Below are positions 53,353 through 61,941 of a stretch of DNA of 64,000 bases, piece by piece. The position numbers were made by a program, and so were the translations under genes. Under the pieces are notes generated by a model that saw only the letters and a list, made by a program, of their open reading frames with translations, was not told where the DNA came from and ran no database searches. The stretch covers positions 6,331,501-6,395,500 of the forward strand of contig NZ_CP060131.1 in the NCBI RefSeq assembly GCF_014235185.1, in the 5' to 3' direction. The DNA comes from Pseudonocardia petroleophila (GTDB lineage Bacteria; Actinomycetota; Actinomycetes; Mycobacteriales; Pseudonocardiaceae). Each line of letters starts with the position of its first letter. Positions within the stretch are counted from its first letter, which is position 1.

Positions 53353-56300
53353 TCAGGAGGCCGGCCGCAACCGCTGGCTGATCACCGTCGTGATCCCGTC
53401 CCCCCGCATCGCGACGCCGTAGAGCGCGTCCGCGACCTCCATCGTCGGCTTCTGGTGCGTGATGACGATGAGCTGGCTGGTCGAGCGCAGCTCCTCCATC
53501 AGGCTGATCAGGCGGCGGAGGTTGACGTCGTCCAGGGCGGCCTCGATCTCGTCGAGGATGTAGAACGGCGACGGGCGGGCGCGGAAGATCGCCACGAGCA
53601 GCGCCATCGCGGTCAGCGATCGCTCGCCCCCCGACAGCAGCGACAGCCGCTTGACCTTCTTCCCGGGCGGGCGGGCCTCGACCTCGACGCCGGTGGTCAG
53701 CATGTCCTCGGGGTCGGTGAGCACGAGCCGGCCCTCGCCGCCGGGGAACAGCGTGTCGAACACGATCGCGAACTCGCGGGCGACGTCGTGGTAGGCCTCC
53801 GCGAACACCTCGAGGATCTTGTCGTCGACCTCGCGGACCACGGTGAGCAGGTCGCGCCGGGTGTTCTTGAGGTCCTCGAGCTGCGTCGACAGGAAGCGGT
53901 AGCGCTCCTCCAGCGCCGCGAACTCCTCCAGCGCGAGGGGGTTGACGCGGCCGAGCAGCGCGAGGTCCTTCTCCGCCCGCGACGCCCGGCGCTCCTGCGT
54001 GGCGCGGTCGTAGGGCATGGCCGGGGGCTCGGTGACGTCCTCGCCGCGCTCCCGGGCCGCCTCGTACTCGGCGACCTCGGCGAGCGACGCCGGGACGGGG
54101 GTGTCGGGGCCGTACTCCGCGACGAGGTCGTCGACGCCGATCCCGTGGTCGGCGAGCACCTTCTCCGTCAGCTGCTCCAGCCGCAGCCTCGACTGCGCGC
54201 GCAGCACCTCGTCGCGGTGCACCGTGTCGGTGAGCTTCTCCATCAGCGCGGTGAGCCGCTGCGCGGTGAGCCGGGCCTCCCCCAGCTCGCGCTCGCGGGC
54301 GTCGCGGGCGGCGGCCGCCGCGTCGCGCTCGGCGGCGGCCGCGGCGAGGGACTGCGCGATGCGCGCGCACGCCGTCTCCCCCGCCGCGACGACGAGCGCG
54401 GCCACCGCGGCCCCGCGCTCGCGCGACTCGCGGGCCGCGGCGGCGCGCTGCCGGGCCAGCCGCTCCGACGACGCCTGGCGCCGCAGCGACTCCGCCCGCC
54501 CCGAGATCGCGCGGGCCCGCTCCTCCGCGGTGCGCAGCGACAGGCGCGCGTCGACCTCGGAGCTGCGGGCGGTCTCCAGCGCGTCGGCGGCGGCGTCGCG
54601 GAGCTCGGTGTCGGGCTCGTCGTCGACCGGCTCGTCCTCGGCCACGGCGAGCTGCTGCTCGGCGGCCTCGAGCGCGAGCAGGGCGTCGGAGCGGCGGGCC
54701 TCGACGGCGTCGCGGCGCTCGCGCAGCCGCTGGGCCTCGGCGGCAGCCGACCGCACGGCCTGCTCCATCCGTCCGAGCTGCGCGGACGCGGCGGACCGGC
54801 GCTGCTCGGCGGCGTTCTGCTCCCGGCGCGCGGCCTCGACGTCGGCCAGCCGCGCCGCCTCCTCCGCCCGCGCCCCCTCCAGCGCCGGGCGCAGCCGGCC
54901 GAGCTCCTCCTCCACGCGGTCGCGGGCCTGCACGGCCTCGTCGACGGCGGCCTGCACGTCGAGCGCGCTGGTCGCCGTGCCGGATCCGCCCGACGCCCGG
55001 GCGGCGCCGAGCACGTCACCCTCGGCGGTGACGGCGGTCAGCGCGGGGTCGGCGGCGACGACGGTCGCGGCGAGGTCGAGCGACTCGACGAGCACCACCC
55101 CGGACAGCAACCGCTGCACGGCCGCGCCCACGTCCCCGGACGCGGAGACGCCGTCGGCCACCCACCGCGCCGTTGCAGGAAGGCCACCATCACGCGGTCC
55201 GGCTGCATGAAGGTGGCCTTCCTGCAGCGACGGGGCCCCCACCACCAGCGCCGCCCGCCCCGCGTCCCGGGCCCGGAGCAGCCGCAGCGCCGCCACCGCC
55301 GCCGCCGGGTCGGCCACCGCCACCGCGTCGGCCAGCTCGCCGAGCACCGCCGCCACCGCGGTGCGGGCCCAGGGCTGCACCGTCACGAGGCCGGACAGGG
55401 CCCCCAGCACCCCGTCCTCCCCGAGCAGCGACGCCGAGCCGTCCCTGCGGGCCAGCCCCACCGACAGCGCGTCGACCCGGGCCCGCCAGTGCGCGCGCTG
55501 CTTCTCCGCCTCGCGCTCCTGGCCCACCAGCTCCGCGACCCGCCTGCGGGTGCCCTCGTGCGCCTCGACCGCGGTGACCCGGCGCTGCTCCAGGTCGGCG
55601 GGCACCTCCCCGGAGTCGGCGGCGTCCCCCGCGGCGTCCAGCTCCGACTGCGCCGCGGCCGTACGGTCCTCGGCCTCGGCGAGCGCGTCGGAGAGCCGCT
55701 CGATCTCGTCGGCGGTGGCGGCCGCGGTGCTGCGCATCGCCTCGGCGCGACCGGCGAGGGTGGCGAGGCCGGCGCGGCGGTCGGCCAGCGCCCGGACCGC
55801 GGCCCGGTGCGCGCGGTCGGCGTCGGCGAGGGTGCGCTCGTGCTCGGCGCGGGTCTCCAGCAGCTCGGCGAGCAGGCCGCGGGCCTCGGTGACGGCCGCC
55901 AGCAGCTCGTCCTCCTGCTCGGCGACGGCGTCGGCCTCGGCGTCGAGCTGGTCGGGGTCGCGGCCGGGCGCCCGCTCCTCGGCCGACGCGGCGAGGTGCC
56001 GGCCGCGCTCCTGCGCGAGCCGGACCGTGCCGGACAGGCGCTCGGCCAGCGCGGAGAGCCGGTACCAGGTGTCCTGCGCGGCGGCCAGGCGCGGGGCGTC
56101 GGCGGCGAGCGCGGTCTCCAGCCGCTCCTGCTCGACGCGCGCGACCGACAGCTGCTCCTCGACCTCCGCCCGCCGCGCCCGGGCCTGGGACTCGTCGGCC
56201 TCCTCGCGCGCGAGCGAGTCGCGCAGCGTCACCAGGTCGTCGGCGGACAGGCGCAGCCGGGCGTCGCGCAGGTCGGCCTGCACGCTCTGCGCCTTGCGCG

Positions 56301-56934
56301 CGATCTCGGCCTGCCGGCCCAGCGGCTTGAGCTGGCGGCGCAGCTCGGCGGTGAGGTCGGTGAGCCGGGTGAGGTTGGCCTGCATCGCGTCGAGCTTGCG
56401 GAGGGCCTTCTCCTTGCGCTTGCGGTGCTTGAGGACCCCCGCGGCCTCCTCGATGTAGGCGCGGCGGTCCTCGGGCTTGCTCTGCAGCACGGAGTCGAGC
56501 TGGCCCTGCCCGACGATGACGTGCATCTCGCGGCCGATGCCGGAGTCCGACAGGAGTTCCTGGATGTCGAGCAGCCGGCACGCCGAGCCGTTGATCTCGT
56601 ACTCGCCCGCGCCGTCGCGGAACATCCGCCGCGTGATCGACACCTCGGAGTACTCGATGGGCAGCGCGCCGTCGGAGTTGTCGATCGTCAGGGTCACCTC
56701 GGCGCGGCCCAGTGGCGCGCGCCCGGAGGTGCCGGCGAAGATGACGTCCTCCATCTTCCCGCCGCGCAGCGCCTTCGCCCCCTGCTCGCCGAGCACCCAG
56801 CTGATCGCGTCGACGACGTTGGACTTGCCCGACCCGTTCGGGCCGACGACGCAGGTGATCCCGGGTTCGAGGCGCAGCGTCGTGGCCGAGGCGAAGGACT
56901 TGAAGCCCTTCAGCGTCAGGCTCTTGAGGTGCAC
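53353..56934 (-). CDS. smc: chromosome segregation ATPase SMC
   Basis: A 1193-residue condensin subunit. N-terminal Walker A GPNGSGKSN, long coiled coils rich in Ala/Arg/Glu, a hinge around 510-680, a second coiled coil, then signature LSGGERSL and Walker B FYILDEIEAALDD. Residues ~570-586 are encoded by a palindromic repeat element inserted in frame in the hinge. ATG 56934 starts the conserved MHLKSLTLKGFKSF. Upstream is an MFS gene, downstream ftsY, the common actinobacterial order. Confidence 0.97.
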   Translation of the reverse strand: MHLKSLTLKGFKSFASATTLRLEPGITCVVGPNGSGKSNVVDAISWVLGEQGAKALRGGKMEDVIFAGTSGRAPLGRAEVTLTIDNSDGALPIEYSEVSITRRMFRDGAGEYEINGSACRLLDIQELLSDSGIGREMHVIVGQGQLDSVLQSKPEDRRAYIEEAAGVLKHRKRKEKALRKLDAMQANLTRLTDLTAELRRQLKPLGRQAEIARKAQSVQADLRDARLRLSADDLVTLRDSLAREEADESQARARRAEVEEQLSVARVEQERLETALAADAPRLAAAQDTWYRLSALAERLSGTVRLAQERGRHLAASAEERAPGRDPDQLDAEADAVAEQEDELLAAVTEARGLLAELLETRAEHERTLADADRAHRAAVRALADRRAGLATLAGRAEAMRSTAAATADEIERLSDALAEAEDRTAAAQSELDAAGDAADSGEVPADLEQRRVTAVEAHEGTRRRVAELVGQEREAEKQRAHWRARVDALSVGLARRDGSASLLGEDGVLGALSGLVTVQPWARTAVAAVLGELADAVAVADPAAAVAALRLLRARDAGRAALVVGAPSLQEGHLHAAGPRDGGLPATARWVADGVSASGDVGAAVQRLLSGVVLVESLDLAATVVAADPALTAVTAEGDVLGAARASGGSGTATSALDVQAAVDEAVQARDRVEEELGRLRPALEGARAEEAARLADVEAARREQNAAEQRRSAASAQLGRMEQAVRSAAAEAQRLRERRDAVEARRSDALLALEAAEQQLAVAEDEPVDDEPDTELRDAAADALETARSSEVDARLSLRTAEERARAISGRAESLRRQASSERLARQRAAAARESRERGAAVAALVVAAGETACARIAQSLAAAAAERDAAAAARDARERELGEARLTAQRLTALMEKLTDTVHRDEVLRAQSRLRLEQLTEKVLADHGIGVDDLVAEYGPDTPVPASLAEVAEYEAARERGEDVTEPPAMPYDRATQERRASRAEKDLALLGRVNPLALEEFAALEERYRFLSTQLEDLKNTRRDLLTVVREVDDKILEVFAEAYHDVAREFAIVFDTLFPGGEGRLVLTDPEDMLTTGVEVEARPPGKKVKRLSLLSGGERSLTAMALLVAIFRARPSPFYILDEIEAALDDVNLRRLISLMEELRSTSQLIVITHQKPTMEVADALYGVAMRGDGITTVISQRLRPAS
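55174..55226. repeat. 51-bp hairpin repeat, copy 2 (inside smc)
   Basis: Arms TGCAGGAAGGCCACC (55174-55188) and GGTGGCCTTCCTGCA (55212-55226) are perfect 15-bp complements around a 23-nt loop. The core is 51 bp, 17 codons, and keeps the smc frame. On the minus strand both copies read arm, then ATGC-GCCG-like loop, then arm, so they belong to one family. Confidence 0.93.
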
Positions 56935-56985
56935 GGCTCTCCTGCGTCGGACGGGTTCCGCAGAGTAGCGATCCGTGCGGTGCCG

Positions 56986-58230
56986 CTAGCGGAGCGCCCC
57001 CGCCCGCCGCCCGCCCGCGACGACGACCGCCAGCAGCCCCACCGCGAGGGCGGCGACCGAGAACCCCAGCGCACCGAAGTCGCCGACGGCGACCACCACC
57101 CCGGCGAGCACGCCCCCGCACGCCCCGGCGACGTTCATCGTGACGTCGGAGAGCCCCTGGACCCTGGCCCGGTCGGCGAGCGGCACCGCGTCGGTGAGCA
57201 GGGCCGACCCGGCGACCAGCGCCGCGGACCAGCCCAGCCCGAGCGCGACGAGGCCCACCGCCAGCACGACGGGGTCGGTGGGTGCGGCCGGCCCGGCGAC
57301 CAGGCCCGCCGTGACGAGCAGCGCCGCGCCGACGGCGAGCACCGGCCGCCTGCCCCAGCGGTCGGCGAGGGCGCCGAACACGGGGCTGAGCACGTACATG
57401 CCGGCGACGTGCAGGCTGATGACCAGCCCGACGAGCGACACCGACGCGCCGCCGTGGTCCATGTGCACCGGCGTCAGCGACATCAGCCCGACCATCAGCA
57501 GGTGCGAGACGGCGATCGCCCCGATCGCGAGCAGCGCCGCGGGGTGCTCGCGCGCCGCGGCCCACGCCCCGCGCCCGGGCGCCGGCGGGGCGGCGGCCAG
57601 CGCCTCCCGCGCGCGGGCCAGCAGCAGGGGGTCCGGCCGCAGCCCCGCCCCGACGACCGCCGCGGCGGCCGCGAAGGCCACCGCGGCGAGCAGGAACGGG
57701 CCGGTCGCCGGCACCATCCCCAGCCCGGCCGCGACGGCCTGCATCGGCCCGGCCAGGTTGGGCCCGGCGACGGCGCCGACCGTCACCGCCCACACCACGA
57801 CGGCGAGCGCGCGGGCCCGGGCGCCGGGCTCCGCCAGGTCGGTGGCCGCGAACCGCGCCGCGAGCCCCGCGGCCGACGCCGCACCGAAGGGCACCAGCGC
57901 CACCAGCAGCAGCGGCCAGCTGCCCAGCGCCAGCGCACCGACGGCCCCGGCCGCGCCCACCGCCCCCGCCCCGTACCCGAGTACCAGCGCCGGCCGCCGA
58001 CCGGAGCGCGCGGCGAGCCGCGAGACGGGCAGCGCCGCGAGCGCCGTGCCGACGACCATCGCGGTGAGCGCGGCACCGCCGACCACGTCCGAGCCCGAGA
58101 GGTCCGCGGCGGTCAGGCTCGCCAGCGCGATCCCCGTGGCCACCCCGATCCCGCCCAGGACCTGCGCCACCACCAGCACCGCGACGATCCGTCGCTGCAG
58201 CTCCGCGGTCCGGCGATCCGTCGTGGTCAC
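56986..58230 (-). CDS. MFS transporter
   Basis: A 414-residue major facilitator with 12 predicted helices. The A-like loop motif RLAARSGRRPALV follows helix 2 and its repeat GALADRWGRRPVLAVG follows helix 8. Likely a proton-driven exporter; substrate unknown. GTG 58230 begins the conserved part. GGACA-TCG-TGTCC, a short palindrome, lies just upstream of the start. It stands between smc and acyP, which are adjacent in mycobacteria. Confidence 0.9.
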   Translation of the reverse strand: MTTTDRRTAELQRRIVAVLVVAQVLGGIGVATGIALASLTAADLSGSDVVGGAALTAMVVGTALAALPVSRLAARSGRRPALVLGYGAGAVGAAGAVGALALGSWPLLLVALVPFGAASAAGLAARFAATDLAEPGARARALAVVVWAVTVGAVAGPNLAGPMQAVAAGLGMVPATGPFLLAAVAFAAAAAVVGAGLRPDPLLLARAREALAAAPPAPGRGAWAAAREHPAALLAIGAIAVSHLLMVGLMSLTPVHMDHGGASVSLVGLVISLHVAGMYVLSPVFGALADRWGRRPVLAVGAALLVTAGLVAGPAAPTDPVVLAVGLVALGLGWSAALVAGSALLTDAVPLADRARVQGLSDVTMNVAGACGGVLAGVVVAVGDFGALGFSVAALAVGLLAVVVAGGRRAGALR

Positions 58231-58274
58231 CGGGACATCGTGTCCTGCGCGGGGCCCGCGGCGCCAGAACGTTC

Positions 58275-58565
58275 TCAGGCCTCGACGAACCCGTCGAACC
58301 CGCCCTTCGCCTCGCCCCACTGCTCGACCACCTCGTCGACGCGCCCGGGCGTCCGGTCGCCGCGCAGGAGCGCGAGCAGCCGTTCGCACGACCGGCGATC
58401 ACCCTCCGCGGTCACGGCGACACGGCCGTCGCGCAGGTTGCGGGCCTCGCCGACGAGGTGCAGCTCGCGCGCCCGGCAGCGGGTCCACCATCGGAACCCG
58501 ACTCCCTGGACGTGGCCGTGGACCCACGCGGTGAGCCGGACGGCGGAACGGCTGTTGGTGCTCAC
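58275..58565 (-). CDS. acyP: acylphosphatase
   Basis: A 96-residue acylphosphatase that hydrolyses carboxyl-phosphate bonds. The signature AWVHGHVQGVGFRWWTR supplies the catalytic Arg, and ARNLRDGRVAVTAEG contains the catalytic Asn. GTG 58565 is 21 bp from the divergent CAP-domain gene. Position near smc and mutM is conserved in actinobacteria. Confidence 0.93.
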   Translation of the reverse strand: MSTNSRSAVRLTAWVHGHVQGVGFRWWTRCRARELHLVGEARNLRDGRVAVTAEGDRRSCERLLALLRGDRTPGRVDEVVEQWGEAKGGFDGFVEA

Positions 58566-58586
58566 AAGGCTGCTAGGTTACCCGGC

Positions 58587-59282
58587 GTGATCAGCCCCGG
58601 GCGCCGCGCGGCACCCCTGCTCGCCGGGCTCGCGGCCGGTGCCGTCCTGATCGGGACCGTCGCCGCCGTCGCCCCGTCCGCCGCGCTGCCCGACGCCGTC
58701 ACCACCGCGCTGGGCACGCCGCTGACGGCCCCCGTCCCGCCGACCCCGCCGACGCGACCCACGCCGCCGCCGCGCCCGACGATCAGGGTCCCCTTCCCGG
58801 CCCCGGCGATCCCGACGACGACGCCCGCACCGGCCACCACCGCGGCCCCGACCACCACCCCGGAGCCGACGACCGCGCCCGAGCCGACGACGACCGCGCC
58901 GCAGCGCAGCGCGGGCGGCCCGGCGGCGCAGGTCGTGGAGCTCACCAACGCCGAGCGCGTCGACGCCGGCTGCGCGCCGCTGGCCGGCGACCCCCGGCTC
59001 GCGGCCGCCGCGCAGGGGCACGCGGAGGACATGTCGGCCCACGGCTACTTCGACCACGTCAGCCGGGACGGGCGCCGGTTCGACGACCGGATCAGCGCCG
59101 AGGGCCACCCCTCCCCCGGCGGCGAGAACATCGCGCGCGGCCAGGAGAGCGCGGCGGAGGTCGTGCAGGGCTGGATGAACTCCCCCGGCCACCGCCGCAA
59201 CATCCTCGACTGCGACTTCACGACCATCGGCGTCGGGTTCGCCGACGACGGGAACTACTGGGTGCAGAACTTCGGGTTCTGA
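58587..59282 (+). CDS. secreted CAP-domain (SCP/PR-1) protein
   Basis: A 231-residue exported protein: signal peptide/anchor (~10-35), a Pro/Thr linker (TTTPEPTTAPEPTTT) and a C-terminal CAP domain (~115-231) with VELTNAERVDAGC, GHAEDMSAHGYFDHVS, GENIARGQ and GWMNSPGHRRNIL. Bacterial CAP proteins are cell-surface; some bind lipids. GTG 58587 overlaps no neighbour. Function unresolved. Confidence 0.9.
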   Translation: MISPGRRAAPLLAGLAAGAVLIGTVAAVAPSAALPDAVTTALGTPLTAPVPPTPPTRPTPPPRPTIRVPFPAPAIPTTTPAPATTAAPTTTPEPTTAPEPTTTAPQRSAGGPAAQVVELTNAERVDAGCAPLAGDPRLAAAAQGHAEDMSAHGYFDHVSRDGRRFDDRISAEGHPSPGGENIARGQESAAEVVQGWMNSPGHRRNILDCDFTTIGVGFADDGNYWVQNFGF

Positions 59283-59292
59283 CCCGACGAGT

Positions 59293-59330
59293 CGGGCGGC
59301 CGGCGGAGCCCCCGCGCCGCCGGCCGCCCG
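59293..59330. terminator. bidirectional terminator between CAP and HAAS genes
   Basis: CGGGCGGCCGGCGG (59293-59306) and CCGCCGGCCGCCCG (59317-59330) form a perfect 14-bp stem with a 10-nt loop in the 57-bp gap between convergent genes. Confidence 0.65.
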
Positions 59331-59339
59331 TCGCGGGCG

Positions 59340-60479
59340 TCACCCGGTGGGTGGCGCCTGGACCGTGGGGGCGGCGGGTGCCGTCGTCAGGGGCACGGCC
59401 GTGGTCGGGGCCGTGGTCGGGCCCGCCGTCGGCACCGCGACGACCAGCGGCCCGGCCGGCACGAGCACGCAGGTACCGGTGTCCGCGTCGTAGCGCGGGG
59501 TGCCCCGCGGGTAGGGCTGCACCGGGCGCTCCCGCACGGAGTAGCCCTCCCCGACCGCGCACTCCGCGCCGCCGGAGACGTCGATCGGCCGCCCGTCCTG
59601 ATCGAACAGGTACACGCCGGAGAGCGGCTGACCGGCGGCGTCGACGGGACGGATGTCCTCGATCGGGCGCTCCCCGTCCTGCCAGAGGCCGGGCAGGTAG
59701 GGCGAGGAGTAGCCGCTCTGGTCGACCGACGAGGACGGGCCGACCCACAGGATCCCCGCGACGGCGACCACCGCGGCGAACGCGTTGAGCGGCACGACCG
59801 GCCACAGCAGCCTGCGGTCGGTGCGGGAGCGGAACCCGAGCCACACCGACACCGGCGCGAGGACCAGCGCGAGCAGCACCGTCGGCACGATCCCGCCGCC
59901 GAGGAGGGCGCCGACGACGAGCGCGGCCGCGACGACCGCGCGCAGCAGCCACCACGCCGGCTGCAGGCTCGCGAGGAACGCGGACGCCCGGCCCGCGGCG
60001 GAGCCGGGCGGCGGCTGCGACTCCCGGAACCGCCGGACCGCGGGCAGTGCGGCGACCCGGGCGACCCGGGGGCCCGCGGACACGACGACCGGCAGGGCGA
60101 CGAGGACCAGCAGCACCGCGAGGACGATCAGGAGCAGCGCCACCTCGGGCTGGAACGCCGCGAGACCGGCCAGCACCACCAGCACCGGCGTGACCACCAG
60201 CACGGCGAGCGCGAACGTCGCGCCGCCCGTGCCCGCGGGGGCCGTCGCGATCGCGGCGGTGGGCGCGGCGGGGTAGCCCGCCGCCGTGCGCAGCTCGGCC
60301 GCGTAGGCCTGGGGCGGGCCGAGGCGGGCGACGAGGTCGTCGTCGGGATCCAGCTCGGCCAGGTGCGCGCCGACGTCGTCGAGGATCTCGGTGACCTCGC
60401 CGGCCGGCAGGTCGGCGAGCGCGGCCCGCAGCCCCGCGAGGTACTCCTGCTGCGCTGCCCCGTGCACGTCGGCGGTCAT
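59340..60479 (-). CDS. HAAS/DUF1700-type membrane protein
   Basis: A 379-residue protein with an N-terminal HAAS-like segment (EYLAGLRAALADLPAGEVTEILDDVGAHLAEL, LGPPQAYAAELRTAAGY) followed by about six hydrophobic segments and an extracytoplasmic C-terminal part ending in a Thr/Pro tail. HAAS proteins pair with PadR regulators and are thought to relay signals. ATG 60479 overlaps the padR stop as ATGA, so the two are coupled. Confidence 0.85.
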   Translation of the reverse strand: MTADVHGAAQQEYLAGLRAALADLPAGEVTEILDDVGAHLAELDPDDDLVARLGPPQAYAAELRTAAGYPAAPTAAIATAPAGTGGATFALAVLVVTPVLVVLAGLAAFQPEVALLLIVLAVLLVLVALPVVVSAGPRVARVAALPAVRRFRESQPPPGSAAGRASAFLASLQPAWWLLRAVVAAALVVGALLGGGIVPTVLLALVLAPVSVWLGFRSRTDRRLLWPVVPLNAFAAVVAVAGILWVGPSSSVDQSGYSSPYLPGLWQDGERPIEDIRPVDAAGQPLSGVYLFDQDGRPIDVSGGAECAVGEGYSVRERPVQPYPRGTPRYDADTGTCVLVPAGPLVVAVPTAGPTTAPTTAVPLTTAPAAPTVQAPPTG

Positions 60480-60802
60480 CCCCCCACCAGCCCTTCCATC
60501 GTCCCGGCGAACGCGCGCCAGGCCTTCGTCGACTCCGTCAACCGGTCGCGCCCGTGGGCGTTGAGGCTGTAGTACTTGCGGTGCGGGCCCTCCTCGCTCG
60601 GCACGACGTAGGAGGTGAGCAGCCCGGCGTTGTAGAGGCGGCGCAGCGTCCCGTAGACCGAGGCGTCGCCCACCTCCTCCAGCCCGGCCGCGCGGAGACC
60701 GCGCAGCACCTCGTAGCCGTAGCCGTCCGCACGGTCGAGGACCGCGAGGACGGCGAGATCGAGCACCCCCCTGAGCAGCTGCGTCGGATCCACGTCACGC
60801 AC
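60476..60802 (-). CDS. PadR-family transcriptional regulator
   Basis: A 108-residue PadR repressor: winged helix LLRGVLDLAVLAVLDRADGYGYEVLRGL, DASVYGTLRRLYNAGLL and SEEGPHRKYYSL are family hallmarks. Starts are GTG 60802 or GTG 60793; longer frames to 60904 are not conserved. It is coupled to the HAAS gene and divergent from corA, with an inverted repeat at its promoter. Confidence 0.9.
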   Translation of the reverse strand: MRDVDPTQLLRGVLDLAVLAVLDRADGYGYEVLRGLRAAGLEEVGDASVYGTLRRLYNAGLLTSYVVPSEEGPHRKYYSLNAHGRDRLTESTKAWRAFAGTMEGLVGG

Positions 60803-60826
60803 ACTACTACGCAGCGCGCAGTAGTG
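60802..60826. promoter_or_regulatory. inverted repeat at padR promoter
   Basis: CACTAC (60802-60807) and GTAGTG (60821-60826) flank a GC-rich centre; TACT/AGTA symmetry is also seen inside it. Its position at the padR start and 80 bp from corA suggests a PadR autoregulatory operator. Confidence 0.45.
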
Positions 60827-60906
60827 CGACAGGCGCACCACCTCCGCGCTGCGGACGACGATCACGCGCGGATATCCTGCGGTCCGACCGCTGGTGAGGA
60901 GCACGC

Positions 60907-61941
60907 ATGTCCGTCGTGGACAACGCCATCTACGTCGACGGCAGGCGCGCCGTGGTCCCGACGTCGCTCGACCACACCTTCGACGAGCTCAAGGCCTGCC
61001 CCACCGACGGCCACACGTTCTGCTGGATCGGCATGCTGCGGCCGAGCGGCGAGGAGATCCAGGCGGTCGCCGAGGAGTTCGGGCTGCACAGCCTCGCCGT
61101 CGAGGACACCGTCACCGCCCACCAGCGCCCCAAGCTGGAGCGCTACGGCGACCTGCTGTTCGTGGTGCTGCGCCCCGCCCGCTACGTCGACGCGGTCGAG
61201 GTCGTGGAGATCGGCGAGGTGCACCTGTTCGTCGGGCCGGACTTCGTCATCACCGTGCGGCACGCGGAGGAACCCGACCTCGCCGCCGTCCGCAAGCGCC
61301 TGGAGGCCGATCCCGACCTGCTCCACCACGGCCCGCACGCGGTGCTCTACGCCGTGCTGGACAAGGTCGTCGACGACTACGCCCCCGTGCTCGACGGGCT
61401 GCAGGACGACATCGACGAGATCGAGGTCCAGGTCTTCGGCGGCGACCCCGGCGTCTCCAAGCGCATCTACACCCTCACCCGCGAGGTGATCGAGTTCCAG
61501 CGCGCGGTGGAGCCGCTGCAGGAGCTGTTCACCGAGCTGCGCGAGCGGCTCAAGGAGAACGCGGGCGCGTCCGACCTGGAGCTGCGCCGGGCCCTGCGCG
61601 ACGTCGCCGACCACGCCACCCGCGTCATGGAGCGCATCGAGGGGTTCCGGCAGCTGCTCACCAACATCCTCACCGTCAACGCCGCGCTGGTCGGGCAGCG
61701 GCAGAACGAGGAGATGGCCCGCATGACCCAGGCGGGCTACGACCAGAACGAGCAGGTCAAGCGCATCTCGTCGTGGGCGGCGATCCTGTTCGCCCCCACG
61801 CTGGTGGCGTCGATCTACGGCATGAACTTCGACGTCATGCCGGAGCTGCACTGGGCGCTGGGCTACCCGTTCGCGGTGCTGCTCATGGTGCTGCTGGGTA
61901 CCGGCCTCTACCTGAGCTTCAAGCGCCGCGGCTGGCTCTGA
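60907..61941 (+). CDS. corA: CorA-family Mg2+/Co2+ transporter
   Basis: A 344-residue pentameric divalent cation channel. A large soluble N-terminal domain, a long helix with REVIEFQRAVEPLQELF, and two C-terminal helices; the pore motif GMN lies in SIYGMNFDVMPEL, and the C-terminus ends in basic residues (FKRRG). ATG 60907 fits the family N-terminus. Convergent with mutM with no gap between stops. Confidence 0.95.
   Translation: MSVVDNAIYVDGRRAVVPTSLDHTFDELKACPTDGHTFCWIGMLRPSGEEIQAVAEEFGLHSLAVEDTVTAHQRPKLERYGDLLFVVLRPARYVDAVEVVEIGEVHLFVGPDFVITVRHAEEPDLAAVRKRLEADPDLLHHGPHAVLYAVLDKVVDDYAPVLDGLQDDIDEIEVQVFGGDPGVSKRIYTLTREVIEFQRAVEPLQELFTELRERLKENAGASDLELRRALRDVADHATRVMERIEGFRQLLTNILTVNAALVGQRQNEEMARMTQAGYDQNEQVKRISSWAAILFAPTLVASIYGMNFDVMPELHWALGYPFAVLLMVLLGTGLYLSFKRRGWL

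Noticed and set aside
53140..58590. Very long plus-strand open frame (over 1800 codons) opposite smc and the MFS gene
   Set aside because: It is antisense to clear smc, MFS and acyP genes, is rich in Arg/Gly/His/Gln with no domain motif, and arises from GC-biased codon positions.
60907..61000. Mg2+-sensing leader in front of corA
   Set aside because: Only about 100 bp separate corA from padR and no M-box-like fold was seen.
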